The notes: generated by a model not told the origin, from the sequence alone. Positions 1 to 12,266 are shown, counted from the first letter of the stretch. The stretch: DNA of 64,000 bases from Cladorhizidae sp. MBARI D1340-BT2 (GCA_028752905.1 JAQNBH010000014.1:23407990-23471989), one strand, 5' to 3'. Numbers and translations: made by a program.

Positions 1-1109
1 TACTCCAGTAGTCGAGTGTGGAGAACTGCGGTAGGTGAATAAAAAGTTACACAACCTGTGTGTGAGTGGTAGGCCTGCATTCACACTAGCTTTCAGTCCT
101 TGTTTCATTGTCTGGACAAACCTTTTGGCAAGTCCATTTGTGGAAGGATGATATGGAGCACTTCTGATGTGTTTGACTCCATTCATCTTCATAAATACAG
201 CAAAATCCTCTGAAGTGAATTGGGGTCCATTGTTGGAAACAATCTGTTCAGGAATGCCATTCCTTGAAAACATGACACGTAATACGTCGATGGTTTTCTT
301 CACAGTGGTACTTTGCATAACAAAGACTTCTGGCCATTTTGAATGTGCATCCACGGCAATCAAAAACATTGCTCCTTGAAATAGCCCAGCGAAATCGATG
401 TGAACATGCTGAAAAACTCTTGAGGGCCAAATCCATGGATGTAATGGTGCAACAGCAGGTGAGTTCTTCACTGCTTGACAGTCCAGACAGCTTTTGGTGA
501 ACGACTCAATATTTCTGTCTAGTCCTGGCCACCACATGTAACTTCGTGCAATGCCCTTCGTCTTACAAATTCCAGGATGATCATAATGCAACTCATTCAA
601 CAGCTTCTCTCTCAATTTCTCTGGAATAATCACTCTTGAACCCCACAGCACACATCCACCTTCCAAAGTCAACTCTTCCTTCCTTGAATGGAATGGTTTC
701 AAGCTGTTGTCAACTTGACTTGGCCAACCATTGAGAGTGTAGCGATACACTTGACTGAGTGTCTTATCAGTGTGTGTAGCAGTGGCTAGTCGCATTGCTG
801 TGACGGGTAAACTTCTCAACTGATTAATGTTGAAAAAGTGCGGATCGGGTGTGTGTCCCTCGGTACTTGTGACATTAATTGGCAATCTTGAGAGAGCGTC
901 GGCATTTGCATGTTCAGTTGTACGATAAAATATGATGTTGTAAGTGTACGCTGACAACTTGACAGCCCAACGCTGAAGGCGAGCTGCAGCCGTTGGAGGA
1001 ACACCTTGTTTTGGTCCCAAAATCGTTGTCAGTGGCTTGTGATCTGTTATCAATGTGAATTTCCGTCCATATAAATATGAATGAAACTTGGTTATTCCAT
1101 TAGATCAGT
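1..1109 (-). pseudogene. Gypsy A RNase H C-terminus and integrase (partial)
   Basis: Downstream of the frameshift near 1105 the minus strand resumes in frame with the end of RNase H (ITDHKPL-type motif near 1040, then a tether ending NADALSRLP near 880). The integrase follows: an H2C2 zinc domain (HYDH...C..C, about 590-470), a first catalytic Asp in HIDFAG (about 405), then the core. The second catalytic position reads SNNGPQF where SDNG is usual, and the Glu position reads GLAKRF where GLAERF is usual. Both are G-to-A type changes on the coding strand that remove DDE carboxylates. The frame stays open across the integrase, so the protein is nearly whole but predicted inactive. It continues past position 1. 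Confidence 0.88.
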
Positions 1110-2833
1110 GACAATGCCTCCTTTTCAATTTGTGCGTAGTTACACTCACTAGGTAGCAGAGTACTGGAAGCAAATGCTATTGGTCGTTCGGTACCATCCT
1201 TCATAACGTGCGATATCACAGCTCCCACTCCGTAGGCTGATGCATCTCCAGCCAGTCTAATAGGAAGGTTTGCATTGTAATGAACGAGCACATTTGGTGA
1301 TATGAGCTTAGCCTTCGCAGATTTAAAAGCCAGATCACATTGCTTTGACCATCTCCAGGGAGAGTCATGCCGTAACAGTGCATTCAATGGGTATATAAGG
1401 GATGACAGATTCGGAATGAAGCGTCCGTAATAATTTAATAACCCGAGAAAAGATCTCAATTCTTGCAAGTTCCTTGGAACAGGGGCCTCAGTAATTGCTT
1501 TAATTTTACTGTCGGTAGCATGGAGACCATCTGCATCAATGCGATGTCCAAGGTATTGAACACTTGGTTTCATAAAAGCACACTTGCTCTTCTTCACCCG
1601 AATACCGTGCTCCCAGAGTCGCTGTAAAACCTTCTTTAGGTTCAGGAAGTGCTCATCTTTAGTCTTGCCTGTGATCAAAATGTCATCCAAGTAACAAATA
1701 ACACCTTCCATGCCTTGCAGAATTGTATCCATTGTCATTTGGAATACTGCTGGTGCAGAGGCTACTCCAAATGGTATACGCTTGTACCTGTAGAGTCCTC
1801 TGTGGGTGTTGATAGTCAGGAATTTCCGTGACCCCATGATCAGTTGATTGTAGGCATGTGAGAGATCTAATGTTGAGAAATATTTTCCTTCAGCCAATGT
1901 GGCAAACAAATCCTCAGGACGAGGCAGAGGGTATTGAGTAATATCAAGGACAGGGTTAACCGTTACCTTGAAATCTCCACAAATGCGGACACTCCCATCC
2001 TTCTTAGGCACAGACACAATGGGTGTTGCCCACTCACTGAAGTTGACTTTCTCCAGTATCCCTGCTCTCTCCAGCCTATCCAATTCATTGTCAACTACAG
2101 AATTCATGGTGTACGGCACAGATCTGGGACGGGAAAAACGTGGCACAGCTGTAGGTGGTACTGAAAGCTTTGCCTTAAATGGTTTAATCGTTCCCAGTTC
2201 ATCTGTAAATAGCTCATGAAATTCCTGTATCAGACTTGTGAGAGAATCTTTCTGTGATAGCACATTCTTGATGCTATTCCAATCGAGTTGAAAATAGTGA
2301 AGCCAATTTCTTCCCAGTAGGGTTGGTCCACTCCCTTCAACGATCACTAGAACAAGTTCCTGTGGCTGCTTTTTCTGATAACTGACTTCGATCAGAGCTT
2401 CACCCAGGATCCTCATAGGCTCACCAGTATAGGTCTTTAACAATACCTCTGACTTCAGGATCTGTTTGCCTGGAAACAGCCTTCCAAATGTATCCTTTGA
2501 CATGATGGAAACAGTGGCTCCTGTGTCCAACTCTAACTTGACTGGTTTTCCACTCAGCTCATTTCCACTGTTGCGATGGGGTAGTAACAACAGGGAATAT
2601 AGGTAACTCATTTGGTTCTTGGCTAGTGTCGGTTGATTCTGTACCCATCCATCTGGTTTCACCTGAAGGTTTCTTCCTTTGAAATTTCTTAGCTGTGGTA
2701 ACCGGAAATAGTGGTGGTTTTGGGGTGTAGCTTGCCTTGGACCTACACACCGTAGCAATGTGGCCAGTCTTACCACATTTGTGGCACTTGGCTTCTCTGA
2801 ATTTGCAAACTTGCTCAAGGTGATTGCGACCAC
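1100..2833 (-). CDS. Gypsy A pol: aspartic protease, reverse transcriptase and RNase H N-part
   Basis: This is a 577-codon open frame. Protease comes first, with the active-site motif [11 protein letters not shown] at about residue 100 and a downstream LLGRNWL hydrophobic-Gly segment. RT follows, with [37 protein letters not shown] and the catalytic box CYLDDILI at about residues 360-370. The RNase H start has [12 protein letters not shown] and IEKEALSLI. The stop at 1100 is a frameshift inside RNase H, because the correct continuation is present in another frame directly downstream. The ORF overlaps the zinc-knuckle ORF (2559-2924), so gag and pol probably relate by frameshift or by decay. 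The protease and RT catalytic residues are all present. Confidence 0.93.
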   Translation of the reverse strand: MVAITLSKFANSEKPSATNVVRLATLLRCVGPRQATPQNHHYFRLPQLRNFKGRNLQVKPDGWVQNQPTLAKNQMSYLYSLLLLPHRNSGNELSGKPVKLELDTGATVSIMSKDTFGRLFPGKQILKSEVLLKTYTGEPMRILGEALIEVSYQKKQPQELVLVIVEGSGPTLLGRNWLHYFQLDWNSIKNVLSQKDSLTSLIQEFHELFTDELGTIKPFKAKLSVPPTAVPRFSRPRSVPYTMNSVVDNELDRLERAGILEKVNFSEWATPIVSVPKKDGSVRICGDFKVTVNPVLDITQYPLPRPEDLFATLAEGKYFSTLDLSHAYNQLIMGSRKFLTINTHRGLYRYKRIPFGVASAPAVFQMTMDTILQGMEGVICYLDDILITGKTKDEHFLNLKKVLQRLWEHGIRVKKSKCAFMKPSVQYLGHRIDADGLHATDSKIKAITEAPVPRNLQELRSFLGLLNYYGRFIPNLSSLIYPLNALLRHDSPWRWSKQCDLAFKSAKAKLISPNVLVHYNANLPIRLAGDASAYGVGAVISHVMKDGTERPIAFASSTLLPSECNYAQIEKEALSLI

Positions 2834-3442
2834 AACGGTAACAACACTTTTTGTTTACAGTAGCAAAAATCTGACCATCGAGGGCTGTACTTTGAAAATG
2901 ATCTGTTCGATCAGATCCTTTCAATTCTCTAGCATTTTTATCAGCTGATTCTATTCCTTGAGCTATTATCTGTGCTCACGCAAAGGTAAGGCCATCTTCC
3001 CCCAGGAGTCGCTTCTGGGTTGCCTCATTCCGTGTTCCACACACAAAATGATCTCTTAGAGCTTGATCAAGGAAATCTCGAAATTCACATCTGATGCTCA
3101 TATGACTAAGATCAGCTACGAAGTCTGCAACTGATTCGTTTGCCTTCTGGCACCGTTTGTAGAAGTGAAACCTCTCACCGATTATATCAAAGGCTTAGGG
3201 TCAAAGTGTCCCTTCAAGGCCTCTAACAGTTGAACAAAAGTTTTATCTTTAGGCAGCGTGGGGGCAAGTAGGCTCCTAAGGACGCCATACGCTTTTGCTC
3301 CTATCACAGTAAGCAAAACTGCGACTTCCTTTCCTTCGTCAACTCCGTTGGCTTCGAAATAAAGTTGGAGTCGCTCGAGGTAAGTATCAATATTTTCGCC
3401 CTAGGGATCGAACTCTTGCAATCGTCCCAAGGTTGCTGCCAT
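2559..3442 (-). pseudogene. Gypsy A gag with CCHC zinc knuckles
   Basis: The start is the ATG at 3442, giving a short leader MAATLGRLQEFDP and then a stop at 3401-3403 in the same frame. Beyond the stop, gag-like text continues (YLERLQLYFEANGVD), followed by a frameshift near 3186 and a segment ending in GTRNEATQKRLL. The C-terminal part (2559-2924) is open and holds two zinc-knuckle-like modules, [13 protein letters not shown] and [14 protein letters not shown]. The second is a textbook CX2CX4HX4C; the first lacks standard spacing. Gag would package the element RNA. At least one nonsense change and one frameshift make it a pseudogene. Confidence 0.82.
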
Positions 3443-3459
3443 AATCCCTCGCTCATCGC

Positions 3460-3647
3460 CAATGTTGTGTCTTGACTATCTAACGATCATAGTTAACACT
3501 AACATGATAGGGTTCTTGAGTAAGATAAAACTATTTCATATTCGAATCAATGCAATGTAGTGTCTTGACTAACTAACAATCTTAGTTAACACTAACATGA
3601 TAGGGTTCTAGAGTAAGATAAAACTATTTCATATTCTAATCAATGCA
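3460..3647. repeat. Two tandem copies of a 93-bp unit in the gypsy A leader
   Basis: The unit beginning caatgttgtgtcttgact at 3460 recurs at 3553, with a few substitutions and nearly the full 93 bp conserved. It lies between the gag ATG and the putative primer-binding site, so it is an untranslated leader duplication within the element. Confidence 0.85.
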
Positions 3648-3705
3648 CACCAAGATAATACATACAATGCACACACATGCACCACCACAGGGGTGGGCGC
3701 CTAGC

Positions 3706-3894
3706 TGGCCAAACATAATAATCAATAACATATTACAGTTACAGCCATGCTAAATAGAAAACCTGACACTTTAACTCTTTTCCTGAATGTACAGTTACTG
3801 TTCCCTCTTTTCCTATTTATAATAGAAATGCAGCAGTTATCATAAAGATGATGATTGCATGTATGCAGTGTGCTGCATGAACTTCCACATCACA
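3706..3894 (-). repeat. Probable 5' LTR of gypsy A
   Basis: On the minus strand this interval begins TGTGATGTGG and ends TTGGCCA. It contains a TATA box (TATAAATAG, plus positions 3813-3821) and lies directly upstream of a GC-rich string (about 3683-3703) that includes GGCGCCCA, as in tRNA-Lys-type primer-binding sites. The matching 3' LTR is outside the window, so the ends are inferred from position and from TG/CA termini. Length about 189 bp. Confidence 0.55.
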
Positions 3895-3992
3895 AGTGGG
3901 TTGTAATGTAAGTTGTGTCATGTTTATATTTTACGTCAAAACAGCTGCATATTCTTTGCCTCCTCTGATTTTTTACATCCTGCTGAAGTTAG

Positions 3993-4002
3993 CATAAAAA
4001 GG
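3993..4002 (+). promoter_or_regulatory. TATA-like box upstream of the small secreted ORF
   Basis: The string cataaaaagg lies about 80 bp before the ATG at 4081, a plausible TATA-box distance for a short 5' UTR. It is inferred from position and composition only. Confidence 0.35.
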
Positions 4003-4080
4003 GGCAAACTCTGGCAATTCTTGGAGTAAGAAATGAGAATTTAAAATAGTTCAGAATACTTCAGATCACAACAGAAAAAT

Positions 4081-4386
4081 ATGAAGGTCTTGCTTACCTT
4101 AGTTGTGGTGGTGGCTTGCCTGCATACAAGCCTGGCATTTCCCATTTCACAAGAACTACTGAAGGGTGTCAGGAAACCCAGCAATCTTAGGGATGAAATC
4201 GAAGACAAAGAAAAAATCTGAATTTGATAGTGATGAAGAAATGCTAGCCAGGAGTACACTGAAGCCCCCAAGAAAAAAACAATAGATTCTGCAAACAAAA
4301 TGGGAGATGAAGATGAGTATGCTGACTTTCAAGATGAGGATGAAAATGCTGACTTGCAGGATGAGGATGAAAATATTGACTTGTAA
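4081..4386 (+). pseudogene. Small secreted acidic protein, with two compensating frameshifts
   Basis: An ATG at 4081 opens a 46-codon ORF whose first 19 residues form a classic signal peptide: a basic start (MK), a hydrophobic core (VLLTLVVVVACL) and a small residue at the predicted cleavage point (TSLA before FP). The frame stops at 4219-4221 beside a poly-A run. A +1 reading gives a Glu/Asp/Ser-rich stretch to about 4255. Then the original frame resumes and stays open to TAA 4384-4386, encoding an acidic tail with near-repeats of DEDENADLQ. The signal peptide, the compensating shifts next to A-runs and the coherent acidic composition point to one small secreted or mineral-binding-type polypeptide. 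It is disrupted either genuinely or by sequence error. I do not recognise the family. Confidence 0.5.
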
Positions 4387-4389
4387 AAA

Positions 4390-6980
4390 GAGCAAGCCTA
4401 AGATCAGACCAAAAGACGAGACAATGAAAAGATAAGTGATTAGTTCCCTCCCTGATGCCGAACTTATTATTTTGTATACTACCTCTTAGTCTATGTTTTA
4501 GGAAATTGTGTAGAACTTAGTCCATTATTTATTGTAGAGGTTTACTTATGGTACATTTTAAGCTTTTAAGCAAGGATATTGAGCCTTTGGAGGAGCGAAA
4601 AACTCCTGCTTTGCTGACATTGGCTATCCTTTCTCAAGGATGATTTACAATAGGAGCTAGGCCTTCCTGTCACAATGCAGTGTCAATACATAGTTGCATT
4701 GCGTCCCTTCAAGCTGTTCACAATATACCATACTCATATTTAATACATAGGTGCATGCATTTTGTCTTGAATTAATCATAAATGAAGTGCACTAATAATT
4801 GATGGTGGTAGTTCACTTCAGTGCGAGGAGCTTGAGGTTCTCTTGGTTACAGCTAATGGGGGAGGAAGAAAAAGAATAGGAGGAGAAATAATGCGGGTGC
4901 ATCTTTAATCATGTAGGATTTTATGAAGGATGTATTGAACATAGATTAACAATTGGCTGTGTATTATAAGATTATAATTAACTTCTCAACAATCAACTTA
5001 AATTTGCTACTCGATGTTTTGGCAAGATGCTCTAGACTTCTTACAAAGAAGAATATTGAACTGACCCATGAGTTAATGGTAGTGTTTTATGGTCTGAGCC
5101 AATTATGTTCTACATTCATGTTAGGAAATAGAAAGAAATTGTGTTCTCAATGAACTCTCAGTTGACATAATAACATTATTATAACTGTCTATATATATAT
5201 ATATATAGTAAGTGGTTTCATACCTAGATTTGGAAAACATGATAAAGTCTAGAGCATTTAGTTGAAATGTCGAGAGAATACAATTTGAAGTTGATAAGAA
5301 AATGAGTATTGTCCCAAGTCCTCTACTGGTCAGATTTGTAGATGCTGTAATATTCTTTTTGGAAGGAGCTCTCTATCACAGCCCTTTGAGGTCAAGGCAT
5401 TAGATATCCATAGAATTTTGCTCCCACAAAGGACGGCAATTACATATTTTTTTTAGAAATGAGGAATTCTTACACATAGAAAACTGGAAAATAACTAGCA
5501 AATTGTATGTGGTGAGAGAATAAACATAGTGTAAAATTCAACCAGTTTACATCTCCATCCTCTACCACTCCAGGACCTTATCATGTCATGATGCCATTGC
5601 ATTATATAGGCCACTATTCAAGTGATGCAAGTGTGACCTGTTCAATGTTCACAGCATTTAAAAAAATCATATTTCATTGCTAATGTGCATGGCACAATAG
5701 AAACCAGACTTTACTCTTCTGATTGCTCCTTCCTCACACCAACTACAAGTGGTATTTAATCTTTTATAGTCACATACCCAACTACCTTAGCCTAACTATA
5801 GCATCTGCTTCAAAACCCACTTTCTTCTAACAACTACATAGTTAACAAACCACTGTAATTTTATGCTTTTGTCTACTCTTCCATTTATGTTCCACTGAAG
5901 TTTGGCTCTCAAAAACCAAGAGATTATTCTATCTGATTTACCTCAAGTTGTTGATCTTGTGGTCACTTTGAAAGACTCGATATCCAGTAAGCCGTTTTCC
6001 TTACCTGAAAATTTTGTAGTTGTAGTAACAAACATTTTGCCATGGAGAATTGACTCGCCTCCAATAGTTCGAGTACTCAATTAGGTCTTCCAGAATATTT
6101 GCATCAACTAGCTCAATCCTCAGATTTTGTCATCACAGTGGATGACACTAATATAGCAGGTATTCATCAGTGGGCCTTTAAATACTCCTAATAACCTCTG
6201 ATTTCATCTTCACTAACAATGTCCAATGATTTCCTATATAATTTACACACATAAAAAGTGATATCCTAGACCTTGTTCATAGTAATTTAGAGTAATCTAC
6301 CATCAATCTTGCAGTTCCTGCTCCTAAAAACCATCTCATTCAGTGACCCTTCTATTAGTTCTTTCTTATACTGCTCCTAAGCAGGAGCCAAAATTTGCTA
6401 CTGATTATCCTAAGACAGATGTAGATGATCTTTGCCACTACAGTTTCCCTCAAGAGTTACAACTCGAACAATATTGAACATGTTTGGTCCTGAAAATCAT
6501 AATTAGATCTTGCCATGTCGTCCTCAGGTGAAATTAAACCTGCAGCATTAGAAATAGTTATTATCCTAGCACTTCAGAGTTCATTGCAACTTCAGAAACA
6601 CTTATTCATGATAATTCTGCTGCAGTCAAGTCGGATACAGAACAAACAGGTTCAAGATAGCCTCAAATACTGTTATAGGTACAAAAATATGCAAGTACAC
6701 CTATAGCCATAATTATAGGCAGTTGTAACTTTCCTCATATGATGAACCTTGCCCCACCACAGCCATTTCAAAGAGAGACAAAGATAAAGTGTGCAACTAT
6801 ATTTTTTGGCAATTTTCACAATGAGTCGGTAAAGCTTCTCTGCACCTGTTCAGTGTATTTTCCTGACCTTTCCATACAAATAGCTATTATAAGCTCGGAT
6901 GTGTATGATATAATTGTACCTCATGAAACATCATGGGTATGGTTGAAGTCAAATAAGCAGTGGGCCTTTCCAAGTCAATT
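4390..6980. other. Gene-poor stretch
   Basis: I see no gene I can support here. There is a short TA run near 5193-5208 and several ORFs of 60-80 codons (for example 5902-6084 and 6739-6984) with no recognisable domain, signal peptide or splice context. Confidence 0.6.
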
Positions 6981-6981
6981 T

Positions 6982-7375
6982 TGACAGTGTCCATCTTTGC
7001 AATGACCAATCACAATTCTCCAGCACTCAGTTTTAGGGATTTCAGACTCTGGCCCTTTTCAGTTTTCTCATTATAACTGGGTGGGTGGGCATTTAGGGGT
7101 GGAGTCCTGGTTATAAGCACCATTCCTGGGTATCTATAAATCCCTCTTCTTCAAAGTTGCTCTCTCTCTCTGAACTTCAGATGGTTTTGTTGTTGTTGTT
7201 GTTGTTTAGAGCGACTTATTTATATTTACTATGCAACTTCAATGTAATTTATTCCTATATAAGCATATACTAGCAGTTTTGGTTTTCTGTTTTTACAATA
7301 CTGTATACACTTCGAAACATGACTATAATAATTGCCTGAGATACTTAAGGTCTTCTTAGCTTGACTCGCATGACA
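6982..7375 (+). repeat. Possible solo or 5' LTR
   Basis: The interval begins tgacagtgtcc and ends gcatgaca. It contains a TATA box (tataaa, 7135-7140) and is followed at once by tggtggcctgatcagg, which could be a primer-binding site. A 30-codon ORF (7431-7523) lies where gag would start. No second LTR copy was found in the window, so this is only a candidate. Confidence 0.25.
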
Positions 7376-7524
7376 TTGGTGGCCTGATCAGGACCAGTGT
7401 AAGCACAAGCTCAACAAACAGAATCATGAGATGTCAACAACTACTGCTGCAAACTTGAAGGAAACACTGACAGCCTCATACCTGAGAAAGGATGTCAAAT
7501 TAGCTAACTATATTGCCAATTGAG

Positions 7525-9350
7525 AATATGGTTTCTACCTGAAGGGAGTATTTCATGATGCTTGTGAACTGTCAGAAACCATCAAGAGTACCAACAAACT
7601 TTGGCCGTGGGAAGAAAACTTGCAGTTCAGCATGCTTTCTCCTGCCCCAAGTTGGATTACGAATACTTTCACATGAAGTGCATGTGACTCATGGCCTGTC
7701 TGAGTTCTGGAGTGTATAAGCACAGTAACATGTCATAAATATAAAAATAAGCAGAGCTTTATATGCTTAGTCTTGAGTGTTAAGTTCCAGCAGCAATTGT
7801 GTAGCTCCAGTTCATTATATGCAAATCTTTGGGTATAAGATGGATGTACAGCGACTCCTTCATCTACAATTCCTTTCCATTTTCTGGCTCTATCATCATC
7901 TGTGGGTTTTTTCCACTAGGAAAAAAATGATTTAAGATAAACTATAAGTATTTTAATGAAGTCATCTGAAAAACAAAAGACAAATTAGACATGCAGGTGT
8001 TTAAACATCATGCTCCATCGAACAATGATGCTAACTTGTCTTCCAGCTAAATATATTGAGCATGATGTATTGAGCATGCGACACTTGTACTTTCAATCCT
8101 CATCACAACCAGTGTTTTGGCAAGCAAATGTCTTACAAGATACTAGCCTCCCTTCTTGGGAATAAATGGGTTACCAACAAGCTCAATACTGTCAAAGCCA
8201 AGATGTTGCCTTTTCTTCTCCCTGTTATGTTCAGACATCAGATGTACGTGAAGGCCACACTTTTGAGGTTACCTGTGACTATAGAGTTGGTGGGATCAAA
8301 TCAAACTTGTCTGCTTCAATTTAACTCCTTAACTATTCATGTATGTGTGTAAGATATTATTATAAATGTCTCCATAACTAATTAGGTGGGAGCTTGATTA
8401 TGCACAATGACTCAAGATCAACAATATTTCTGATGTCATTATGATGTAACGCTAGTTATAAGACTCCAGTGAGGTCAGGAACCATCCAATCAAGTGCTTT
8501 TCCCTGGATAAAACCCTTTGAACCAAGTTCTTGTCAGGTCTCACGGAAAGCACATGACAACCACATGGCAAGCTTTGGATCTCATATATTGCTCCTTCAA
8601 GTGCACAAACTAGATCATAGGGAAAACCTTATCTACTAATCTCTCTTTGATGTCATTGCTAACCAATTTGTCATCCACAATATTATGAGTTGAATCGTAT
8701 AGCTAGATAAAGTTCAAAGGCATGCAACAAATTTTACTTTGATAGTTCACAGATCTGTTCAATAGCAACTAAACTGAACCTACTACCTTTCATGCGCCTA
8801 CCTGAACTTAATGGTACTAACTCCTGAAGTCACCATGCATTCAATGAACACAACCTTATTGCATCAGCTACTGAACCTCTGTCAGTTCTATGCCCTGCTA
8901 CAAAAACAACCCACCAAAACAACAACAACAAAAAATAACTCAAAAGTCAGTCAGCACAATAGCTGTGAGCAAGTTATCCTCTCAACATTTTCCCCCTTGT
9001 TGCTGTAGTTGTTGTTTACTGCTATAATATTGATTTTCTCACACTAGAGATTTCTTCATTCAAGAACACATTAGGAATTGTACGACACTAGACTTGTTCA
9101 TGTACTGCTTGGCAAGCTGGGGTTGCTTGACATGATGCAAAACTGGTCAAAACTTCAAGTATGTCCCAGTACCCACATCACAAAGACCATTCATGTCAAA
9201 ACATGAATGTGGATGGGGGTTGGGGATATGTACACTAACATTCACTAACGTTACAAACATAAGAAAACAGGAAACCTTCTTGGTCAATCTTTGCTAAAAA
9301 AACCCCCAACCAATCAAGAACACATGTAATGATACAACACTCCACACAAG
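7525..9350. other. Gene-poor stretch
   Basis: Nothing recognisable on either strand. I looked here on the minus strand for the last exon of the GT43 gene (the expected F-P-x-D-M-A-G-F segment) and did not find it. Confidence 0.55.
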
Positions 9351-9355
9351 ATCAC

Positions 9356-9480
9356 CTCTCTTTGGACGCCCAAATAGACTGCCAAGCCACTGCCTTCTCA
9401 TCCTTGCAAATGGGTCCTTCAAATTTTAGGCCACCTGAGTACCCAACAGGGAAAACTGATACTGTCTTGGTTTTCCTCAT
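9356..9480 (-). CDS. GT43 glucuronyltransferase, catalytic exon 6 of the proposed model
   Basis: The exon begins after a polypyrimidine acceptor (TTTCTAG on the minus strand) with MRKTKTVSVFPVGYSGGLKF and ends GAGAG|GTGATC. It is 125 nt, enters in phase 0 and leaves in phase 2. The text matches the second half of the GT43 catalytic domain, where family members read MR-x-T-K-x-V-S-x-(W/F)-P-V-G-x-x-G-G followed by EGP. It joins in frame to the DDD-containing exon ending at 12795. The next family block (FPxDMAGFA, with an acceptor-binding Glu) should lie on a following exon, which I could not find before 4 kb. The gene is therefore incomplete in my reading: either the last exon has diverged, lies elsewhere or is lost. 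Confidence 0.82.
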
Positions 9481-9875
9481 CTAGAAAGAAATAAGAAAAG
9501 GAATTTATAAATTATATGGCATGTTTTCTCCATTCAAAGTACAGATGAATGCCAGTTAAGAATTATGGGGAAGAGCTGCTTTTCAAAGCTTGTTGCCAAT
9601 AACTTCAGATTAATGGAGCTACACTACAAAAAAGATTTTAAAAGGTTTATAATATGGCCAGTATGATGATTGGAGTTTCTTGCATAATCTGTGGTTTGCC
9701 TATAGTTGAGATGGGCCACCACAGAGTTGCTGCCAGTCTAGGGGGCTAAGCAGGAGATCATGTGATCACCAACAGAGAGAAGTAGATTTAGAAAGGTCGG
9801 ACAGAGGTCACTTGATTTTTACCAACTACTTTTAAGCTGTTACATAGAAACACATTTATAAGGTTTAGATAATCT

Positions 9876-10020
9876 ATTCATCTTTTATCTATCTATTTAT
9901 CTATGTAGCTATCTATCTATCTATTTGTGTAAGATCTATGTATCTATATATTTATCCATCTAGCTATCCATTTGTCTATGTATATATCTATCTATGCATC
10001 TATCTATCTATCTACTATCC
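9876..10020. repeat. ATCT tetranucleotide microsatellite, imperfect
   Basis: Repeated tatc/atct units with interruptions run for about 140 bp. Confidence 0.9.
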
Positions 10021-10024
10021 ATAT

Positions 10025-12000
10025 ATGACCACACATGGAATCAACAATAATTATAAATACTAACCTGCACATGGAGATTTTTGTTGAAATAATGCACACT
10101 CTCAAGATATTAGCAATAAATGCAAGGTATTGTGTATTGAGCTGAAGCACATTGTCAAACCTTTCATTTCTCCTTATGTGTGAGAAGTATACCTGTATGG
10201 TCTCTACAGATGCCCAACTTATGCATGGCTACACAAGCAGATGCCCTGTGACAGAGTGGACTGTGAAACAGAAATGTTTTGTGAACTAGTGAGAGGTGTG
10301 GTTCCTTACACACTTAAAAGCAGCTTGCCTAAGATTAGATCACCAAGCAGTGCATGCTGGCAGATAGAGCTGGTAGACAACTGAAGTAAGACCATGCAAA
10401 AGCTGAGAAGACCTTCAGACTATATGGGTGAAGTCATCCAGGCTGATAGAAGTACCTGAGAACAGAAATAGATGAACTGACTTGAGATGGCTGATGATAA
10501 TTTCAGACATTTCGTCCTAAATATTTTCCACTCTTGATATGTTTATGTATTCATCATTATAGGGATAACGAGACCACTCTTCCTGTACCTTCACTCTTAT
10601 ACTAACTGCATTGCTAATTATTGTCAAGCATTGAGTTATGATGTGGTGTTTCATTACATACTGGTTGAGTAATGGAAAGAAGAAGCATGAATAACATGGC
10701 TTCCCATGGAAGTCATTGACGACATATAACTCTGTCAATTTTTCCCGCTTATTATATAATATTCTTCTATCATATCTTTTCTTATGAGATAGATTAATCA
10801 TTCATACATCTTATCAGTGTGTACTCTGATAGCATCATTAATGGCAAGAGTTGGCCTATGGTTCGGGTGTAAAATGATTTTTAAGTTTTCTTGAGCTATT
10901 GCAAGCAATTACACTAGAGTTGATCGCAATACCACTGTGCAAATATCATTGGAAGTACAAAGAATGGGCTATCTTTTGAGATTTGAAATTAAAACTATTG
11001 AAAATAGATGAAGTATTAAAAGTTGCGGCATTTTTTATTAAAAAAACCCAATGACTAAGATAGCAGTCAGTTATCTTTGCTCTCTACAACAACTATGTAG
11101 TCTATATTTGCTGTCTGAGAGAGCAGCACTCAGAAATGACAGTACACTCAAGAAATTATGGTTCTACCTTGCCAGGCTTGAAATAATCTCTACAGCTCCA
11201 TGAAAAATGGCATAATTATCCACATCTATGTTGAGCCCATATGTATTAAAGCTCCAGCATCATTGCCCCAACAGCTACTAACCACAATCACTCCTGTGCA
11301 GCCATGTTCTCCTTTAAATTTCCAAGCCAGTTCTCTTGGTTTTCTCGGTTTTACCTCCATACAAAAATCATGATTTATGCATCATCAACATAATGGCTAG
11401 TGATAGGCACACTGGAGCTAAAACTATTGCTAAGTTTAAGCCTAGACACATATCGCAAGACCCTCTACCAGATCCTGAGGTATCTTCAATGCTAGCCCTA
11501 GCCCTAAACATATCACCTACCTAAGGCACTGGTCCAAGCTCTAGTTTAAATCCCCCACACTATGCACATTTCATGATGCTCTGTGGTACTTTATAGAAGA
11601 CCATTGAATTTAAGGCAAGGCAGGTGACCCCTTCATACTTTAACAAGTGAATGACTGGTGAATGCCTGGATACATATACCATGAGTTGAGGGGAAAAAAT
11701 CCATTCGACTCCTTGTAAGGATTCCTTATTCACACATTACCAATACACTGTACTATCCAGAGAAAATTAGCACATTGCCTGATCCTGTCTTTAGCCCAAG
11801 CCATATCCAATATTAATAATACCACTGCACATCATAGATAATCCTATCTTGACAAACACTGTCCCACAAAAACTTGAATATTCAAGCACATAAAGAGTAC
11901 ATAACCTGGATGCTGAAACAAGTAGGGTCATTGAAACAGGCATGATTTTGTCATGGGAGAAAAGTCTCACCAGTACCTATAAACCATCAGTGTTCATGGC
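10025..12000. other. Intronic or intergenic stretch, no gene seen
   Basis: It lies between two GT43 exons, so it is probably intron. A 94-codon minus ORF (10517-10801) has no recognisable feature. Confidence 0.5.
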
Positions 12001-12001
12001 C

Positions 12002-12266
12002 TCAGGTTCTCCTTACCTTTGCTAGTTGGATGGTTGGTTACTCACTGAACTCCAATGTGGGACCTACCTCAAGCTATCCATAATCTGCTAGTTGGATGGC
12101 TAGGTACTCACTAAACTCCAATGTGAGGCTTATCTCAGGCTCTCCATACCTCTGCTAGCTGGATGGTTAGTTACTCACTGAACTCCAATGTGAGAAATAT
12201 TTCAGGCTATCCATACCTCTGCAAGCTGGATGATTAGGTACTCACCAAACTCCAATGTGAGGCCTA
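12002..12266. repeat. Minisatellite, 66-67 bp unit, four copies
   Basis: Copies start at 12021, 12087, 12154 and 12221, each beginning gctag(t/c)tggatgg and containing actccaatgtgag. A partial copy precedes the first. It lies in the intron between the two GT43 catalytic exons. A looser repeat built on a ctccacct core continues at about 12470-12630. Confidence 0.9.

Larger units (their letters stand above)
1..3894 (-). mobile_element. Ty3/gypsy element A, decayed, truncated by the window edge
   Basis: On the minus strand the parts run in standard Ty3/gypsy order: probable 5' LTR (3706-3894), leader with a 93-bp duplication, gag from an ATG at 3442, CCHC zinc knuckles, aspartic protease, reverse transcriptase, RNase H, then integrase running off the left edge, so the 3' LTR is outside the window. 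Damage includes an in-frame stop in gag (3401-3403), a gag frameshift near 3186, a frameshift in RNase H near 1105 and altered integrase catalytic residues. Most of pol is still open, so decay is moderate. The domain order and integrase text resemble the large metazoan gypsy group that includes K02A2.6-type proteins (from memory, not searched). Confidence 0.93.

Noticed and set aside
10517..10801. 94-codon minus-strand ORF
   Set aside because: No domain, signal or splice support; intronic by position.
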